Part shown: piece after piece, positions 45,945 through 56,766 of the stretch | Layout of the letters: each line of letters begins with the position of its first letter | How positions within the stretch are numbered: the stretch's first letter is position 1 | From: Azolla caroliniana | Lineage: Eukaryota > Polypodiophyta | Assembly (NCBI GenBank): GCA_043228905.1 | Contig: JBHGNT010000003.1 | Span: 6,572,001 to 6,636,000 of the forward strand | Direction: 5' to 3' | DNA: 64,000 bases | The notes under the pieces: model-generated | What the model was told of the DNA's origin: nothing | The model's input: only the letters and a program-made list of their open reading frames with translations | The model's database searches: none | Made by a program: the position numbers and the translations under genes

Positions 45945-46633
45945 TAACTTCTTAAAGACTTGCGTTTAGAAGTCACTAGTAAATTTTGGATCTCGATCAC
46001 TCACGATATCCATCGGTAACCCATAAAAACGAAATAACTCGTCAACGAATTGGTAAGCCAATTCAGGAGCTGTTACCGTGGTTTTAGTAGCAATAAATCT
46101 AGCCATTTTAGTTAGTCGATCAACCACAACCCAGATGGCATCATGGCCTCTTTGGGTGCGAGGAAGGCTAACAATAAAATCCATGGATATACTTTCCCAC
46201 TTATTCTTGCGGCTTTAAGTCGCTCGGCTTTGTTAACCTGACATTGGTGACATTTAGTCACATAGCTATGTATGTCAAGACGCATCTTAGGCCAATAAAA
46301 TTGAGTGGAGATGAGAACGAGTGTACGATATATTCTAGGGTGCCCTACTGAGGGTGCATCATGGCATTCAAAAAGAATCCTCTTTTTGACCTCGGGTAAA
46401 TCTGGAACACAAACCTTCCCATTACGGTAGAGCAGACCGTTAGCAATGTGGAAGTATTCCTTCGAGGATGTGGTGGTGTTTGTTCCAGACTCAACTCTTG
46501 CCCAGTATTTTGCGAAATGACTGTCATCAAGATACTTTCCTCGATGGTGATCAAAAAAATATGATGATATTTCATTGAAGCTAAGCATGTTAACTTCACG
46601 GATGCGACTTAGTGCATCAACGACAGTGTTCAT
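45945..46633 (-). pseudogene. Gypsy-3 integrase N-terminal half
   Basis: 46633-46112 has the RNase H tail and the integrase zinc-binding region (H..H, then SYVTKCHQCQVNKAE). 46184-45966 has the core start MDFIVSLPRTQRGHDAIW, with the first catalytic Asp, and IVSDRDPKFTSDF, with the second. A stop and frameshifts are present. The reading ends about 25 bp from Copia-2; the third catalytic residue lies across the insertion near 40190. Confidence 0.85.
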
Positions 46634-47688
46634 GGAACCTTTACGATATCATATGGAAAAATCAAAGTCCTGGATGAGATCAGCCCATCGTGCCTTACGA
46701 CCTTTCAGGTCTTGTTGGTCACAAAAATATTTCAAGGACTCGTGGTCCGTAGTTACCACAAAGCGATTTCCATAAAGATAATGGCGCCATGTTTTGAGCA
46801 CATGTATAATTGCAAATAATTCCTTTTCTTGCACGGTATACCGACATTGAGCAGAATCAAGTTTCTTACTCTCGAATGCTATTGGTTTACCATCTTGATA
46901 TAAGACAGCGCCTATAGCATAATCGCTTGCATCGGTTTCAACCTCAAAAGGTTTTGAAGGATCGGGTAAAAGAAGTGAAGGAGCGTTGCACACCAAGTCC
47001 TTCAGTTCCTTAAAGGCTAGGTCTAGTGTAGAATTCCAGACAATAGGTTTTGTAGACTTACGCGTTTGACCTTTTAGAAGATCAGTAAACGGGGTTGTCA
47101 ATTGGGAGTAATTACGAAGGGATTTTCGCAAAAACCTGACAAAACCAAGGAATGATCGAACTTCTCGAATATTCCGAAGAGTGGGTCAAAGCTTGATTCG
47201 CGAGAAGGATCAATTTCAACTCCTTGTTCGGTTATGATATGTCCAAGATAAGTAATTGATTTCTTGAAGAACTCACATTTTGAGATCTTCGCATAAAACT
47301 TTTTGTCACGCAATGTTTGTAAAACAAAGCGGACATGTTTAGCATGTTCTTGTAATGTACGACTATAAACTAAAATATCATCCAAGAAAATAACGACAAA
47401 TTTTCCAAGTTGTTCTCGGAAAATGTCCTTCATTTCTTGTTAAAATGTAGTCGGAGCATTGGTCAAACCAAAAGGCATAACCAAAAACTCATAATGGCCA
47501 TAGCGCGTACGAAATGCCGTTTTAGGAACATCGTCCTCACTTATACGTATTTGATGGTAGCCAATACGGAAATCAAGTTTCGTAAAATACCGAGCTCCCT
47601 GGAGACGGTCAATTAGATCATCAGCTCGGGGCAATGGATACGAATTCTTGATCGTCACTTTATTCAAGCGTCGGTAATTAATACACAT
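46634..47688 (-). pseudogene. Gypsy-3 reverse transcriptase and RNase H
   Basis: Three frames in series. 47688-47440 has [32 protein letters not shown] and [10 protein letters not shown]. 47433-47098 has the catalytic FLDDILVYS. 47131-46649 has RNase H (VETDASDYAIGAVL, VQEKELFAII, TTDHESLKYF). The first block begins directly after the protease frame's DIVPG, so about 80 residues of the RT fingers are missing. Shifts at 47440 and 47130 break the frame. Confidence 0.88.
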
Positions 47689-48329
47689 ACGCCAGGTACA
47701 ATATCTATACGATGGTCTATATTACGTTTAGGAGGTAACCCATCTAGTAGTTCACTCGGAAAAACATCACGAAAATCATTTAAGATTTCATCAAGTTGTT
47801 GTTGTTCAAAATATGTTAATTGAACCGAGACATTATCGATATTGTAAACGTGAATGTCTGGATCAAGTACACAATAAAATAGAGTAGAACAAGACAACTC
47901 AGATATTGATGGAGAGGAAACAATCGAGAGGGATTGTTTTTTTACACATTGAATAAAATGAGTATAATCGTTCAGTACAAAAGTTATTGAATGATGAACC
48001 CAATCAATAGATAAAGAAGAGTTTTTATTATAGAACCAGGGATAACCCAGTATTACATCAGTGGTACAAAGATTCATTTCATGGAAGTCTACTTCCTCTA
48101 TATAAGTATCAATAGAAATTCCCAATGAATGAATTGTCTCGTTGATGTATTGTACTCTTCCATCAGCCAAGTGCACCATATAGGTGTGATCACTTACGGT
48201 GGGTTGGATTCCCCATATCTGAACTAAATGATCATTCACAAAGTTGTGTGAGTTTCCCGAATCAAACAAAAATTGTACGAGAGATCCATTGATATACCCG
48301 TTTGCACGTAGTAAATCATTGGGACCCAA
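47664..48329 (-). pseudogene. Gypsy-3 protease
   Basis: A 221-codon frame with retropepsin FLFDSGNSHNFV (active-site D-S-G), DVILGYPWFYN and a linker to the RT entry [12 protein letters not shown]. Upstream of 48330 no gag sequence is recognised, so the element is truncated or decayed there. Confidence 0.82.
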
Positions 48330-48330
48330 T

Positions 48331-49770
48331 ACATAGTGAGAGAAAGAACATTGACAATTACTTGGGTGGATTAATTAGATCGTTGTTAACTATTACAACA
48401 TTAGTGTTGTTTTGCCTCACAACTAGAGAAAATAAACCTTCACTTTTAGAGAACTTTGATAGTTTTATCAAGGAGTTTCAAGCGTGTTTTGGAGACATTG
48501 ATGGCATAAGGACAATAATCAACGAGATTTAGATATTGTAATAAGGAGTTACTTGCATTGGAATACAAAATAGTTTTTTTCCTTTTTGCATAAGATATCC
48601 CTTGGGACGTGGACGCATTAGTGGAACAATGGTTACAAGAACTTTATAATTATATGAAAGACCCTTTCTTGCATCCCATGAAGACCCTAAGTCCCATACA
48701 GAGGCAATTAATTTAGTTGTGCGATGTGATAACCACTTATTTGAATGATGTTCCAAGTGCCAACATATGGCATGCATTGAATTAGAGGAGATAAATCCCT
48801 CGATGGTAGTAGCTACACCTTCAAGGCCTATGCTAGAATCCATCTCCATTTCTATAGATAGTCTACTCTAGTCACTACAACACAAGTGAACCTTACCATC
48901 ACGTTTTTTTAAAGTTAAACAAGATATTGCATCTCCCCAAAATTAGTTTATCTTAACCACACATTGAGTCACCTATTAAATTTATGCATCAAATTTACAC
49001 TACAATACAATGTTAATCATCAAGTCAAGAAGCGCAAATACTTGACTACATCTAATGCACCCTTCATATGTGCATCATCGACCTTTACTTGTTCACGAGT
49101 AAGAGCCCACTTTATAACTTCATGTACTCCATCATGTTCACATTTCCCATGGCCAAAACACAAAAAATTTCATGTATCTCCAATTAAATTTCACAAGGGT
49201 ATCTCCCTACATAATAGAATGGTCGTTTCACTATGAATTGTAATGTAGCTATATTAGACCAAATTTTGATCTAGCAACCATTTTCAATGTAATTTGTAAC
49301 AATGTTAACAATTCGTAAACAAACAGTGTTGTGAAGGTTTTCGGCAATGGTGTGAAAATTGTGAGGAATGTCCACAATCGAGTGTGGTTCTTCAACAATG
49401 ATAGTGAAGATACTATTTTAGATAAGTTTAATATCTTGGTACAAAAAGATGGAGATCTTGAAGAGCTTTTCAATGCACTTTGCTACATAACAAACGGTCA
49501 ATTAAGTGTGCAGTTATGTGGGTATGAAGTTACGAAAAAACAAAAAAACATATGAGTTGTCCCACATAGATAGGACAAACAAGGATCCTAAAATATATAA
49601 AGCAAAGCCAAAAGCTATTATTTTGTGTCTATGTGTGGAGCATAGAGAGTTTAAGGTGACTTGAACTAAGTTAATCAAATGAATGGGTGTGGCCTAACTA
49701 CTTGCAAAGGTTTTGGCCAACCAAAATTGGACCGGCGGCATCCGGTGACCAGCCGGTGACAAAATCGTTT
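48331..49770. other. No recognised gene
   Basis: AT-rich DNA right of Gypsy-3. Two frames are of moderate size: 48849-48529 on - (106 codons) and 49331-49555 on + (74 codons). Neither shows a domain I recognise. Confidence 0.5.
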
Positions 49771-50885
49771 TGATGATATATCTTATTCTTCAAATCTAAA
49801 GTCAAGAGTTCAATCTTAATCTCAATCTCTCTCTCTCAATCTATCTTAAATCCTTTCTCACTAAAGCTAACACGTGTACTTCGAGTCCTTCCGGTCTAGA
49901 ACCCCGGCGGTTCCGCCTCATGATATGCACATAGTGACGAATCTTCACGACATAATTAAGTGGTGAACCCGACGTGAAAGAGGCGGTAGGAAGGATCAAG
50001 TCAAGGATCGACCGATACTTGGAGATGGCCTCCTCAAGCAATCAAGCGAGAGAGTTCAAAAGGATGATGTTGATCGTCGAACAAATGATGTGATCTTGAG
50101 ACAATGATGCGACCGGCATCCGGCATCCGGCATCCGGCGACCAGCGGTAGCATCCAGTGACCGGCCGGTGACGAAATCAGCTCAAGATGTGGACCGAACC
50201 GGATCGAGATGCGGCGATCGACCGGTGACGGAACCGGCTAGGGATGCGGACCAAACGGGTGCAAATCAGATGGATTGCGGTGCATGGTGTCTTAAAGATA
50301 TTTGGTGTAATTACAAGACCAAAAGCCTAATAGTATTTTGTGCTTTAAAAAGGGATGTATGCAAGACTTGAACATTGCACCTCCAAGTTGAGAGTCTATA
50401 AGCTTACCATTAAGCCAAATCATTTCTTTAAGGATATATTTTTTATCACTATAGTTTTACATGTAATTCTCATACATGAGAGCTTAGATAATGACATGGC
50501 AAGTATGCATTGCATGCATTCTGTGCATGCCTTGCACCCTTACATGCACCATATGCATGGGGGCATCTATAAAAGAGGGGCTAGGTATTAATCAGGAAAG
50601 CTTTGTACTTTATATCAAAATTAATATTAAGAAGAAAATTTGTTATCCTTTTGATGATATATCTTATTCTTCAAATCTAAAGTCAAGAGTTCAATCTTAA
50701 TCTCTCGTTCTATTTCAATCGTTCTGAATCTATTTCAAAATTGGAATCTTAATCTCAATCTCTCTCTCTCAATCTATCTTAAATCCTTTCTCGCTAAAGC
50801 TAGTGCGTACTTCGAGTCATTCCGGTCCAGAACCCTGGCGGTTCCGCCTCACGATCCACACATAGTGACGGATCTTCACAACAAC
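49771..50885 (+). mobile_element. Small LTR-like element with little interior
   Basis: A segment starting TTTTGATGATATATCTTATT at 49771 recurs at about 50650. Both copies run through TAAATCCTTTCTC, GGCGGTTCCGCCTCA and CACATAGTGACG to a CACGACA or CACAACA end (about 49951 and 50883). After the left copy comes TGGTGAACCCGACGTGAA (49961-49978), the same leader as in Gypsy-4 and Gypsy-5. The interior is only about 300 bp, with a CATCCGG repeat and no coding domain. The right copy extends further left and has a TATA box (about 50577-50585). It looks like a non-autonomous or internally deleted relative. Boundaries are approximate. Confidence 0.5.
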
Positions 50886-51835
50886 GGTTTGGGTTTGCAT
50901 GTATTGATCACCAATGTATGGATTGAATGACTTGAAATGATTAGCTTGCCCTAAATAAATGAAGTTGGGCATAATGAGTTTTTCTAGAGATACTATAAAA
51001 AGTGAGGACAATTCTCTGGGAGTGAGAAACTTCCTTACCAAATCATTTGTGTTTACACACCTTTCCATTATAAGTTATCTTGATTTTTTGAATCAATTTA
51101 ATAAGGATTGAAATTGCACTACACACTACACAATTATTTTCAATACTATATAAATATATTGTTGGACCACATTCTAAACATATGCCCATGATACGCTTGG
51201 AATGGTAGAAGTCAACCTCAAACCCTCATGGACATGTGTGGTGTTCCTAAATATTGTCAACTCAAAACCAGCCCCAAAATGAGTCACGAAGGAATCAAGG
51301 AGCCCCAAAACGAGTTGGGCTAGACCCACGAAGTTCCAAATAGAGTCAGCATGAGCATAACGCAAGAAGGGTTTGGGTTGGGACACTCCCATGGATCCAC
51401 TAGTCCCAACTTAAGTTGGGACCCAAGGAGGGAACCGGTCCCCGTTCCAATCTCAGTCCTAGTCCCGGTTCCTAAGAAGGGGCACCACTTTTGGGTTGGG
51501 ACTACCGGTCCCAATCTGAGTTGGGACCTTGGAAATACCTAGTCCCATACCTCGCTACAAAAACAACTATCTTGGTGTAATGGTCCTTGGCATAACGACT
51601 TTTCACGTAACGGCCTAGGAAGCTCAAAAGCCACAATTGGGGTAACCCAACAACCACACCTTGACCTATATATACAGGAGCTTCTCCTCAATTTCCTATA
51701 TATAGAGTCTCTCCTCTCATTCTCCTTAATCTTAGTTAGCTCTATGGAGTTTGTAATAAAACCTTATTATAGTTATGATTAAGTGTTAATGATAATTAAT
51801 CTTAGTTTTGATTTGATATCTCTTGTCCCCACCGT
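50886..51835. other. Spacer with short inverted motifs, no gene
   Basis: AT-rich sequence, then a GGGAC/GTCCC-rich patch (about 51390-51540) containing the perfect palindrome GTCCCAACTTAAGTTGGGAC at 51403-51422. Further right, TATATATA motifs and AATAAAA precede Gypsy-5. No coding domain is recognised. Confidence 0.5.
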
Positions 51836-52342
51836 TGTCGCGAAGAAAACCGTCCCTAGGCGGAAACCGAGTTCAGCATGTGTAAATCGGCCCTTACACG
51901 CGAGCACACTTTTCGTTGTATGGTAAGTAGGTAGGTACAAGTCGGATGAGGTGAAATCCTAGGTAGCACGCATTTAATAGGGAGAGAATCGAGTTGTATC
52001 TCTGTTCGAAAGGACAAAGAATTAATATGATGTAACGGATGATAACGGCCTCCCTCCTTGGGCTATAAAAGAGAGGGAGAGGAATGAGAGGAGGTATTGC
52101 GGGTTAGAGAGGACGAAGTGCTGCTGGACTGGGACCGAGCCCTTCTCCTCTATCTCTCTCCATAGCCATTTTTGCGTAGGTTTTCGGGAGGCTGACTTTG
52201 CTCCATGGAACGCCTATGTGCTTCCGGTAGAGTCTCCATCTCACTCTTCTGTGTGAGTGAGTGAACATGCGTCGGTGTTCGCCTTGCCGGCCTGTTAGTT
52301 GTAATCGTCTCGATATTTTTTTATTTTTTTATATACATACGT
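51836..52342 (+). repeat. Gypsy-5 5' LTR, left part
   Basis: Starts TGTCGCGAAGAAAACCGTCC, matching the start of the solo LTR at 58690-57899 (TGTCGTGAAGAAAACCGTCC). A promoter TATA box (TATAAAA) lies at 52064-52070. It ends at the ACGT duplicated by the insertion of Gypsy-4. Confidence 0.85.
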
Positions 52343-53170
52343 TGTCGTGCCTCTCGGCGCCAAATCGTTACGTGAGTCGGGTGGGAACCGTTGGGGTTTT
52401 GGACTAGGAGAAAGGAGATCGTGAGATAGAGATCAATTATGAGTAGATAGCAAAGAGAAACATAAGAAACTCGTGAATCACACGAGTATACTATATTAAT
52501 TGGTACTTAGGTTGTTAAGAGAGAAGTAGATGCATAAATCGTGAATCCCACGAATAATTTTTATATTGATCAATACTTAATCCAAAATAACCAACCCTTA
52601 TACATCTTTCTCTCCTCCTTATATAAGGACGGGGGAGGCTAAGCATAGCTTCTTGCTTTTCTAAAGTGTTCATGCCCTCTAAATGTGCATGCTTTACTTT
52701 TCCCACTACGATTTCCTAAATTTAGCATTCATGCCCGCTAGATGTGCATGCGTAATTTTATTAGTGTACATATAAAGTTTTCACGCATTCTAAAAATGCA
52801 TGACTTACCCTTTAATAAAGGTAGGCGAAAATAAAGGTTCTATACGTATTAAATCTATATTTGAAACACTCAGAATAAGTTAGTATAATGGTAAGGCTAG
52901 AGTTTGTCTGCCTGGAGGTGTAGGGTTTGAATCCTGCCCTATGCATGTAACAAAAATTTTAATGTTTCTTTTATTTACAATTGTGTCTCTTCATCCCGTA
53001 AGAGACTCTCACTGGCCTTCTTCATCCGGCTCTTCCTTATCGATTCCTCCTTGCCGGTTTGCCGATTCCTCCTTGTTGGTTCCTCTTCGTCCTGTTCTCA
53101 CCGGGTATTTCATTCTCTATCCGGATGGACAAAATGCAATTTCCTCGTAGTGTGTAAATTACACTATGCA
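52343..53170 (-). repeat. Gypsy-4 3' LTR (828 bp)
   Basis: On the - strand it starts TGCATAGTGTAATTTACAC after the PPT and ends GAGAGGCACGACA. It matches the 5' LTR almost throughout, except for a 21-bp length difference near 53040-53090 and scattered changes. A tRNA-like stretch is embedded at about 52872-52949. Confidence 0.92.
52872..52949 (+). repeat. tRNA-like stretch inside the Gypsy-4 LTR
   Basis: TTAGTATAATGGTAAGG resembles a Pol III box A, and GGGTTTGAATCCTGCC about 35 nt later resembles box B. Antisense to the element. The stems pair poorly, so it is not a working tRNA gene; a captured SINE or tRNA relic is possible. The other LTR has the same stretch at about 60162-60239. Confidence 0.35.
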
Positions 53171-54637
53171 ACTCACCCCCTCTAAACCCGCACATCCTCC
53201 GGTATGTGCCGAAGTTCCCGATGTTCTATATTCGCCTCCATCTATATCGCTCTCCGAATCTTCCCTTATGTCAACTACGAGTTGAAGTCCACTTTCTTCG
53301 TTATCCGCATCACGGCGATCTTTGTTCGGTTGCTCCTCATTGTCGGTCTCGTCTATGGCTACATAAGATTCGTTGTTAGTCCGCTTCTTGAAGATCTTCA
53401 CCCGTTTCCCTGCTATAGACACTCGTAGTATCGTTCCATCCAACTCACTTAGTCAGTAAGTTCCGTTGTCGAAAACTTTCCAAACCTCATATGGGCCGAA
53501 CCACCTTTTTGTGAGCTTCCATACCGTTGTATGTTGATGATCCAAACTACTGTCATAGACAATCACCCAATCTCCTTCTTCAATCTTCCGTGGTCGTAGT
53601 CGGTGCTTGGTGTTGAACCGGCTTTTGTTCCGGAGTCACGCTTCTTGTTGTCGGCGTGACGCTTCCGCTACATCTTCCGGTCTTCCCTCCAGTTGTCGTA
53701 TCCGGACCGCTAGTAGTTCTTCCCGGGTCATCTCTTCCTTCCACGATAGCATTGTCCATGTCGCGATTGTGGTTTCCGTTGGCATTACCGGTGCTTGTCC
53801 GATCATAAGTTCTGCCGGCATATAACCGGTTACGGAGCTATGCGTCGTCCGATCTGCCCATAGTGCATACGGGAGCATCTACAGCCAATCTATCACCCTT
53901 CTGTCGCATGCTTTGGCAAGTGCTTTGACGATCGGACTATGTCCTCGCTTGACCTTCCCGTTGGCTTTTGGATTGTATGTCGTTGTTAGTGTTAACCGAA
54001 CTCCATGTTTGGCGAAGAATCCCCTAGCTTTATCAGAGTCAAGTTCTCCCTGATCTGCAATCACTTGTCCTACGCACCCGTACCTACAAAACACTTCTTC
54101 CAAAAGAAATTGACATACCGCAAAACACGTTTTTCTTCGTAGCGCCCGACCTTCTACTTGATTTGTGAGATCTTCCCGAGCTAACACCAAGTACTTCTTT
54201 TGTCCGATCCCGGTTGGCATGGCTACAATGTCGACCATCCATTTGAAGTTTATTGTCGGTGAGAATGTCGGATGTAACTCATCTCGGTGTCGAACTCCAG
54301 AGTAGATTTGACACTTCTCGCAGCTTTCCGTGAACTCCGCGACATCTTTGTACATATTCTTCCACTAATATCTTTGCTTGATCTTCCCAAATGTTGCCCA
54401 TGTTCCCCGATGTCCAGCCCAATCAGATTCGTGAAATTCGGATATTACCTGGTTTCGTTGCTCTTTTGTCCCGACTACTCGAAGTGGTATGCCACCCGGT
54501 CTTTTCGGCTCCCTCCATAAAAATCCATTTTTCAAGAAGAACTTTCGGACTTGCCATTTCTTACTTCGGATCTCGACTCTCTTCTCTTTATTGTCCGATG
54601 ATTCCTTGATTTCTCGTAGCATTTTCCCGATCAACAA
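53159..54637 (-). pseudogene. Gypsy-4 integrase and C-terminal region
   Basis: 54637-54365 and 54355-53879 give the zinc-binding region (SDWAGHRGTWATF, then SCEKCQIYSG) and the core: VDIVAMPTGIG with the first Asp, VIADQGELDSDKARG with the second, and NPKANGKVKRGHSPI, where the expected third residue Glu is Lys. 53878-53636 and 53443-53159 carry PYALWADRTTHSS, GDWVIVYDSS and RWFGPYEV, then an acidic C-terminus reaching the PPT. There is no chromodomain motif. Stops separate the frames. Confidence 0.85.
53171..53186 (-). promoter_or_regulatory. Gypsy-4 polypurine tract
   Basis: The - strand reads TTTAGAGGGGGTGAGT directly before the 3' LTR start TGCATAGTG. Confidence 0.75.
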
Positions 54638-54667
54638 GCTTTCTCCCTCATATTCTTCTTCCCGGAA

Positions 54668-56766
54668 TTATTGTATTATGTCCACCCGACATATGTGCTC
54701 CAAAGCAAAGTAGTCTTTGGAAACTTCTTCATTATCGGATTTGCTTATGTCATCTCCGAACCGTGCCCTTGATAGCATATCCGCTACAGCGTTGTCTCTT
54801 CCGGAGATGTGTCTTACCTCCGGATTAAGTGACTTAACATATGCAATCCATCTTAGCATAGCCACATCCGGTATCGTGCAACACCGCATCATCGCGAGTA
54901 TCGGAAGACAATCCGTTTCGATCACTACTTCGGCTCTGATCAAGTAATCTCAATCCGATTTGATTGCCGACACGACTCCCCATAATTCTCTTTTAACTTG
55001 TGCATATCCACGTTGCCTTTCGTTGAGAACCTTTGCTCTGAATCGGATCGGATATCGCGAACCTTCCAAATCGGCTTGATTGATGACCCATCCGATTCTG
55101 GTTGGACTTGTGTCAACTGTTACTATGATCGGTTGGTCATAGTTTGGCTTCTTTAGTGCTTCTGCCCTCCGCAGTGATTTCTTGAGCTTCTTCACGACTT
55201 TGGTATGCTCCAGTTTCCATTCAAACTTTTTGCCCTTCTGCAAAAAGTGATAGAGTGGGTCCGCTATATGTGCATAGTGCGGAATCCATATGTGGTAGAA
55301 TGCACATGCTCCAAGAAACCTTCGAACTTCGGATTGTGACTCACATACTTCTTTCATAGCTTGAATCGCATCAATCTTGGTTGGTGACGGTCTTCGGCCG
55401 TAGGGCCCACATAGATGTCCGACTACCAATATTTCTTCTTGTCCGAATGTCGATTTCTCTCCGGAAAGTGTTAGATGCACATCTTCTAACTTCCGTAACA
55501 CTTTCTCACAATCCCGAATATGGTTGACTACAAACCTTCGGCATCCCCGTTCATCCATAGCTTCATCTTTTTCTTCCACCGCACACCCTTTCATCGGAAT
55601 GTCATCTAGGAACGACATCGTTATCTCCGGTATGCAATCCCCTAGCACCTTGTTCATCGCATTCACCATATGTGCGACTGAGTTCGTCGTGCCTTGTGGT
55701 AGCGTACACATCCGGACTAATCCTATCGGTGTCCACATGGTAGTGATGTCTCAGCTCTTCACAGCTAGTTGGAATTGGTCATATCCGGAGTATAGGTCTC
55801 CAATGGAGTATATCGCGCGACCGGCAAATGCTTCCGCAAATTCGTCCACTATTGGACCGACTCTGGAGTTCCGGATCATGATGTTGTTCACCGGTTGCAA
55901 ATCTTGAATAAATCAGAGTGACCCATTCTTCTTCGGAACCGTAAACCATCGATTTGAGTACGGAGCATTTGATGGCTCTAGAATCCCCATCGCCACCTTC
56001 TCCTTGAGCAAGTCGATGATTTTCGGAATATGCGCCCGTGGCACCAGAATCGGCTTCAGGTTCCACGGCACTTGGTCAATCGTGAAGATCACCATCGGCT
56101 CCACTATCTTCGGATCAGCGCATCCTATTTCTTTCGATGTAAATGCAAATGCTCTCCCATGTCGCTCTAGCATCCCAAGGAATCGTTCTTCTTCATTCTT
56201 TAATAGGAACCCACCTCCACCGATCCGAAGTTTCTTCCGGGTCTCATCCGTGAAGGCATGTCTGATATCCATGGACTTCCGAAGTGTCGGATCCCCCGAG
56301 ACTTCTTTCCTCTTTTGTTCGCTATCTACGGGTAACGGTCCCGCGGCCGGTTTCACTTTCTTCTCCACGGTCTTGTATTTCGTACTTACCATTGCTTCTT
56401 CTTTGCGGAGCGCATCCGGCCCCATTTTCATAATGATCTCGTACATCTCGACCGACTCCACCGGAATTACCCGGTTTCCCTGGCTTGTATCTTCCGCGAG
56501 CTCTTCAAGCCGTTGTAGTGTGCTCCCATAGAACACTTCTTCGACTATTCCCACGATTTCTTCGTCTTCTTTTATTATTGATGCCGACCGTAACTTATCC
56601 TCCACTTTTCGGTATTCTTTCTTCATTCCTCCGGTTACGGCCATGTACGTGTATGCCCCATCCGGACCGATTCGTACTTGTTTTGCTCCGAGAGTCTTCT
56701 TCCTATGTGGGGTATCAGGGCTTCTCGGACTATCACTTCCCCACTCCGCAACAATCCGATCTAAAA
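54668..56766 (-). pseudogene. Gypsy-4 reverse transcriptase and RNase H (-1 frame after protease)
   Basis: The frame opens at the end of the protease frame, at -1, and has no stop from 56764 down to 55913. It reads DRIVAEWGSDSP, then MAVTGG at the first ATG (56644), then AHIPKIIDLLKEKVAMGILEPS and RWFTVPKKNGSL. Stops follow (one at the expected Arg before FIQDLQ, another after LAVKS). 55738-54950 has LVRMCTLPQGTTNSVAHMVN, the catalytic FLDDIPMKG (55612-55601), SEVRRFLGACAFYHIWI and RNase H VTVDTSPTRIGWVI. The FLDDIPMKGC box and DLYSGYDQF are unlike common plant chromovirus RTs such as Gypsy-3. Confidence 0.88.

Larger units (their letters stand above)
38923..48330 (-). mobile_element. Gypsy-3: chromovirus-like Ty3/Gypsy element, split by Copia-2
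   Basis: On the - strand the order is protease, RT, RNase H, integrase, chromodomain-like end, PPT and 3' LTR. Copia-2 (40206-45939) is inserted inside the integrase core. The 5' LTR and gag are not found; recognisable sequence starts at about 48330 in front of the protease. The 3' LTR is 38923-39376. Confidence 0.88.

Noticed and set aside
47664-48329. Integrated pararetrovirus (caulimovirid) instead of a retrotransposon
   Set aside because: Integrase, LTR and PPT belong to the same element, and no movement protein or coat motif is seen, so it is a Ty3/Gypsy retrotransposon.
52872-52949. A functional tRNA gene in the Gypsy-4 LTR
   Set aside because: Box A and B are recognisable but acceptor and T stems pair poorly; listed only as tRNA-like.
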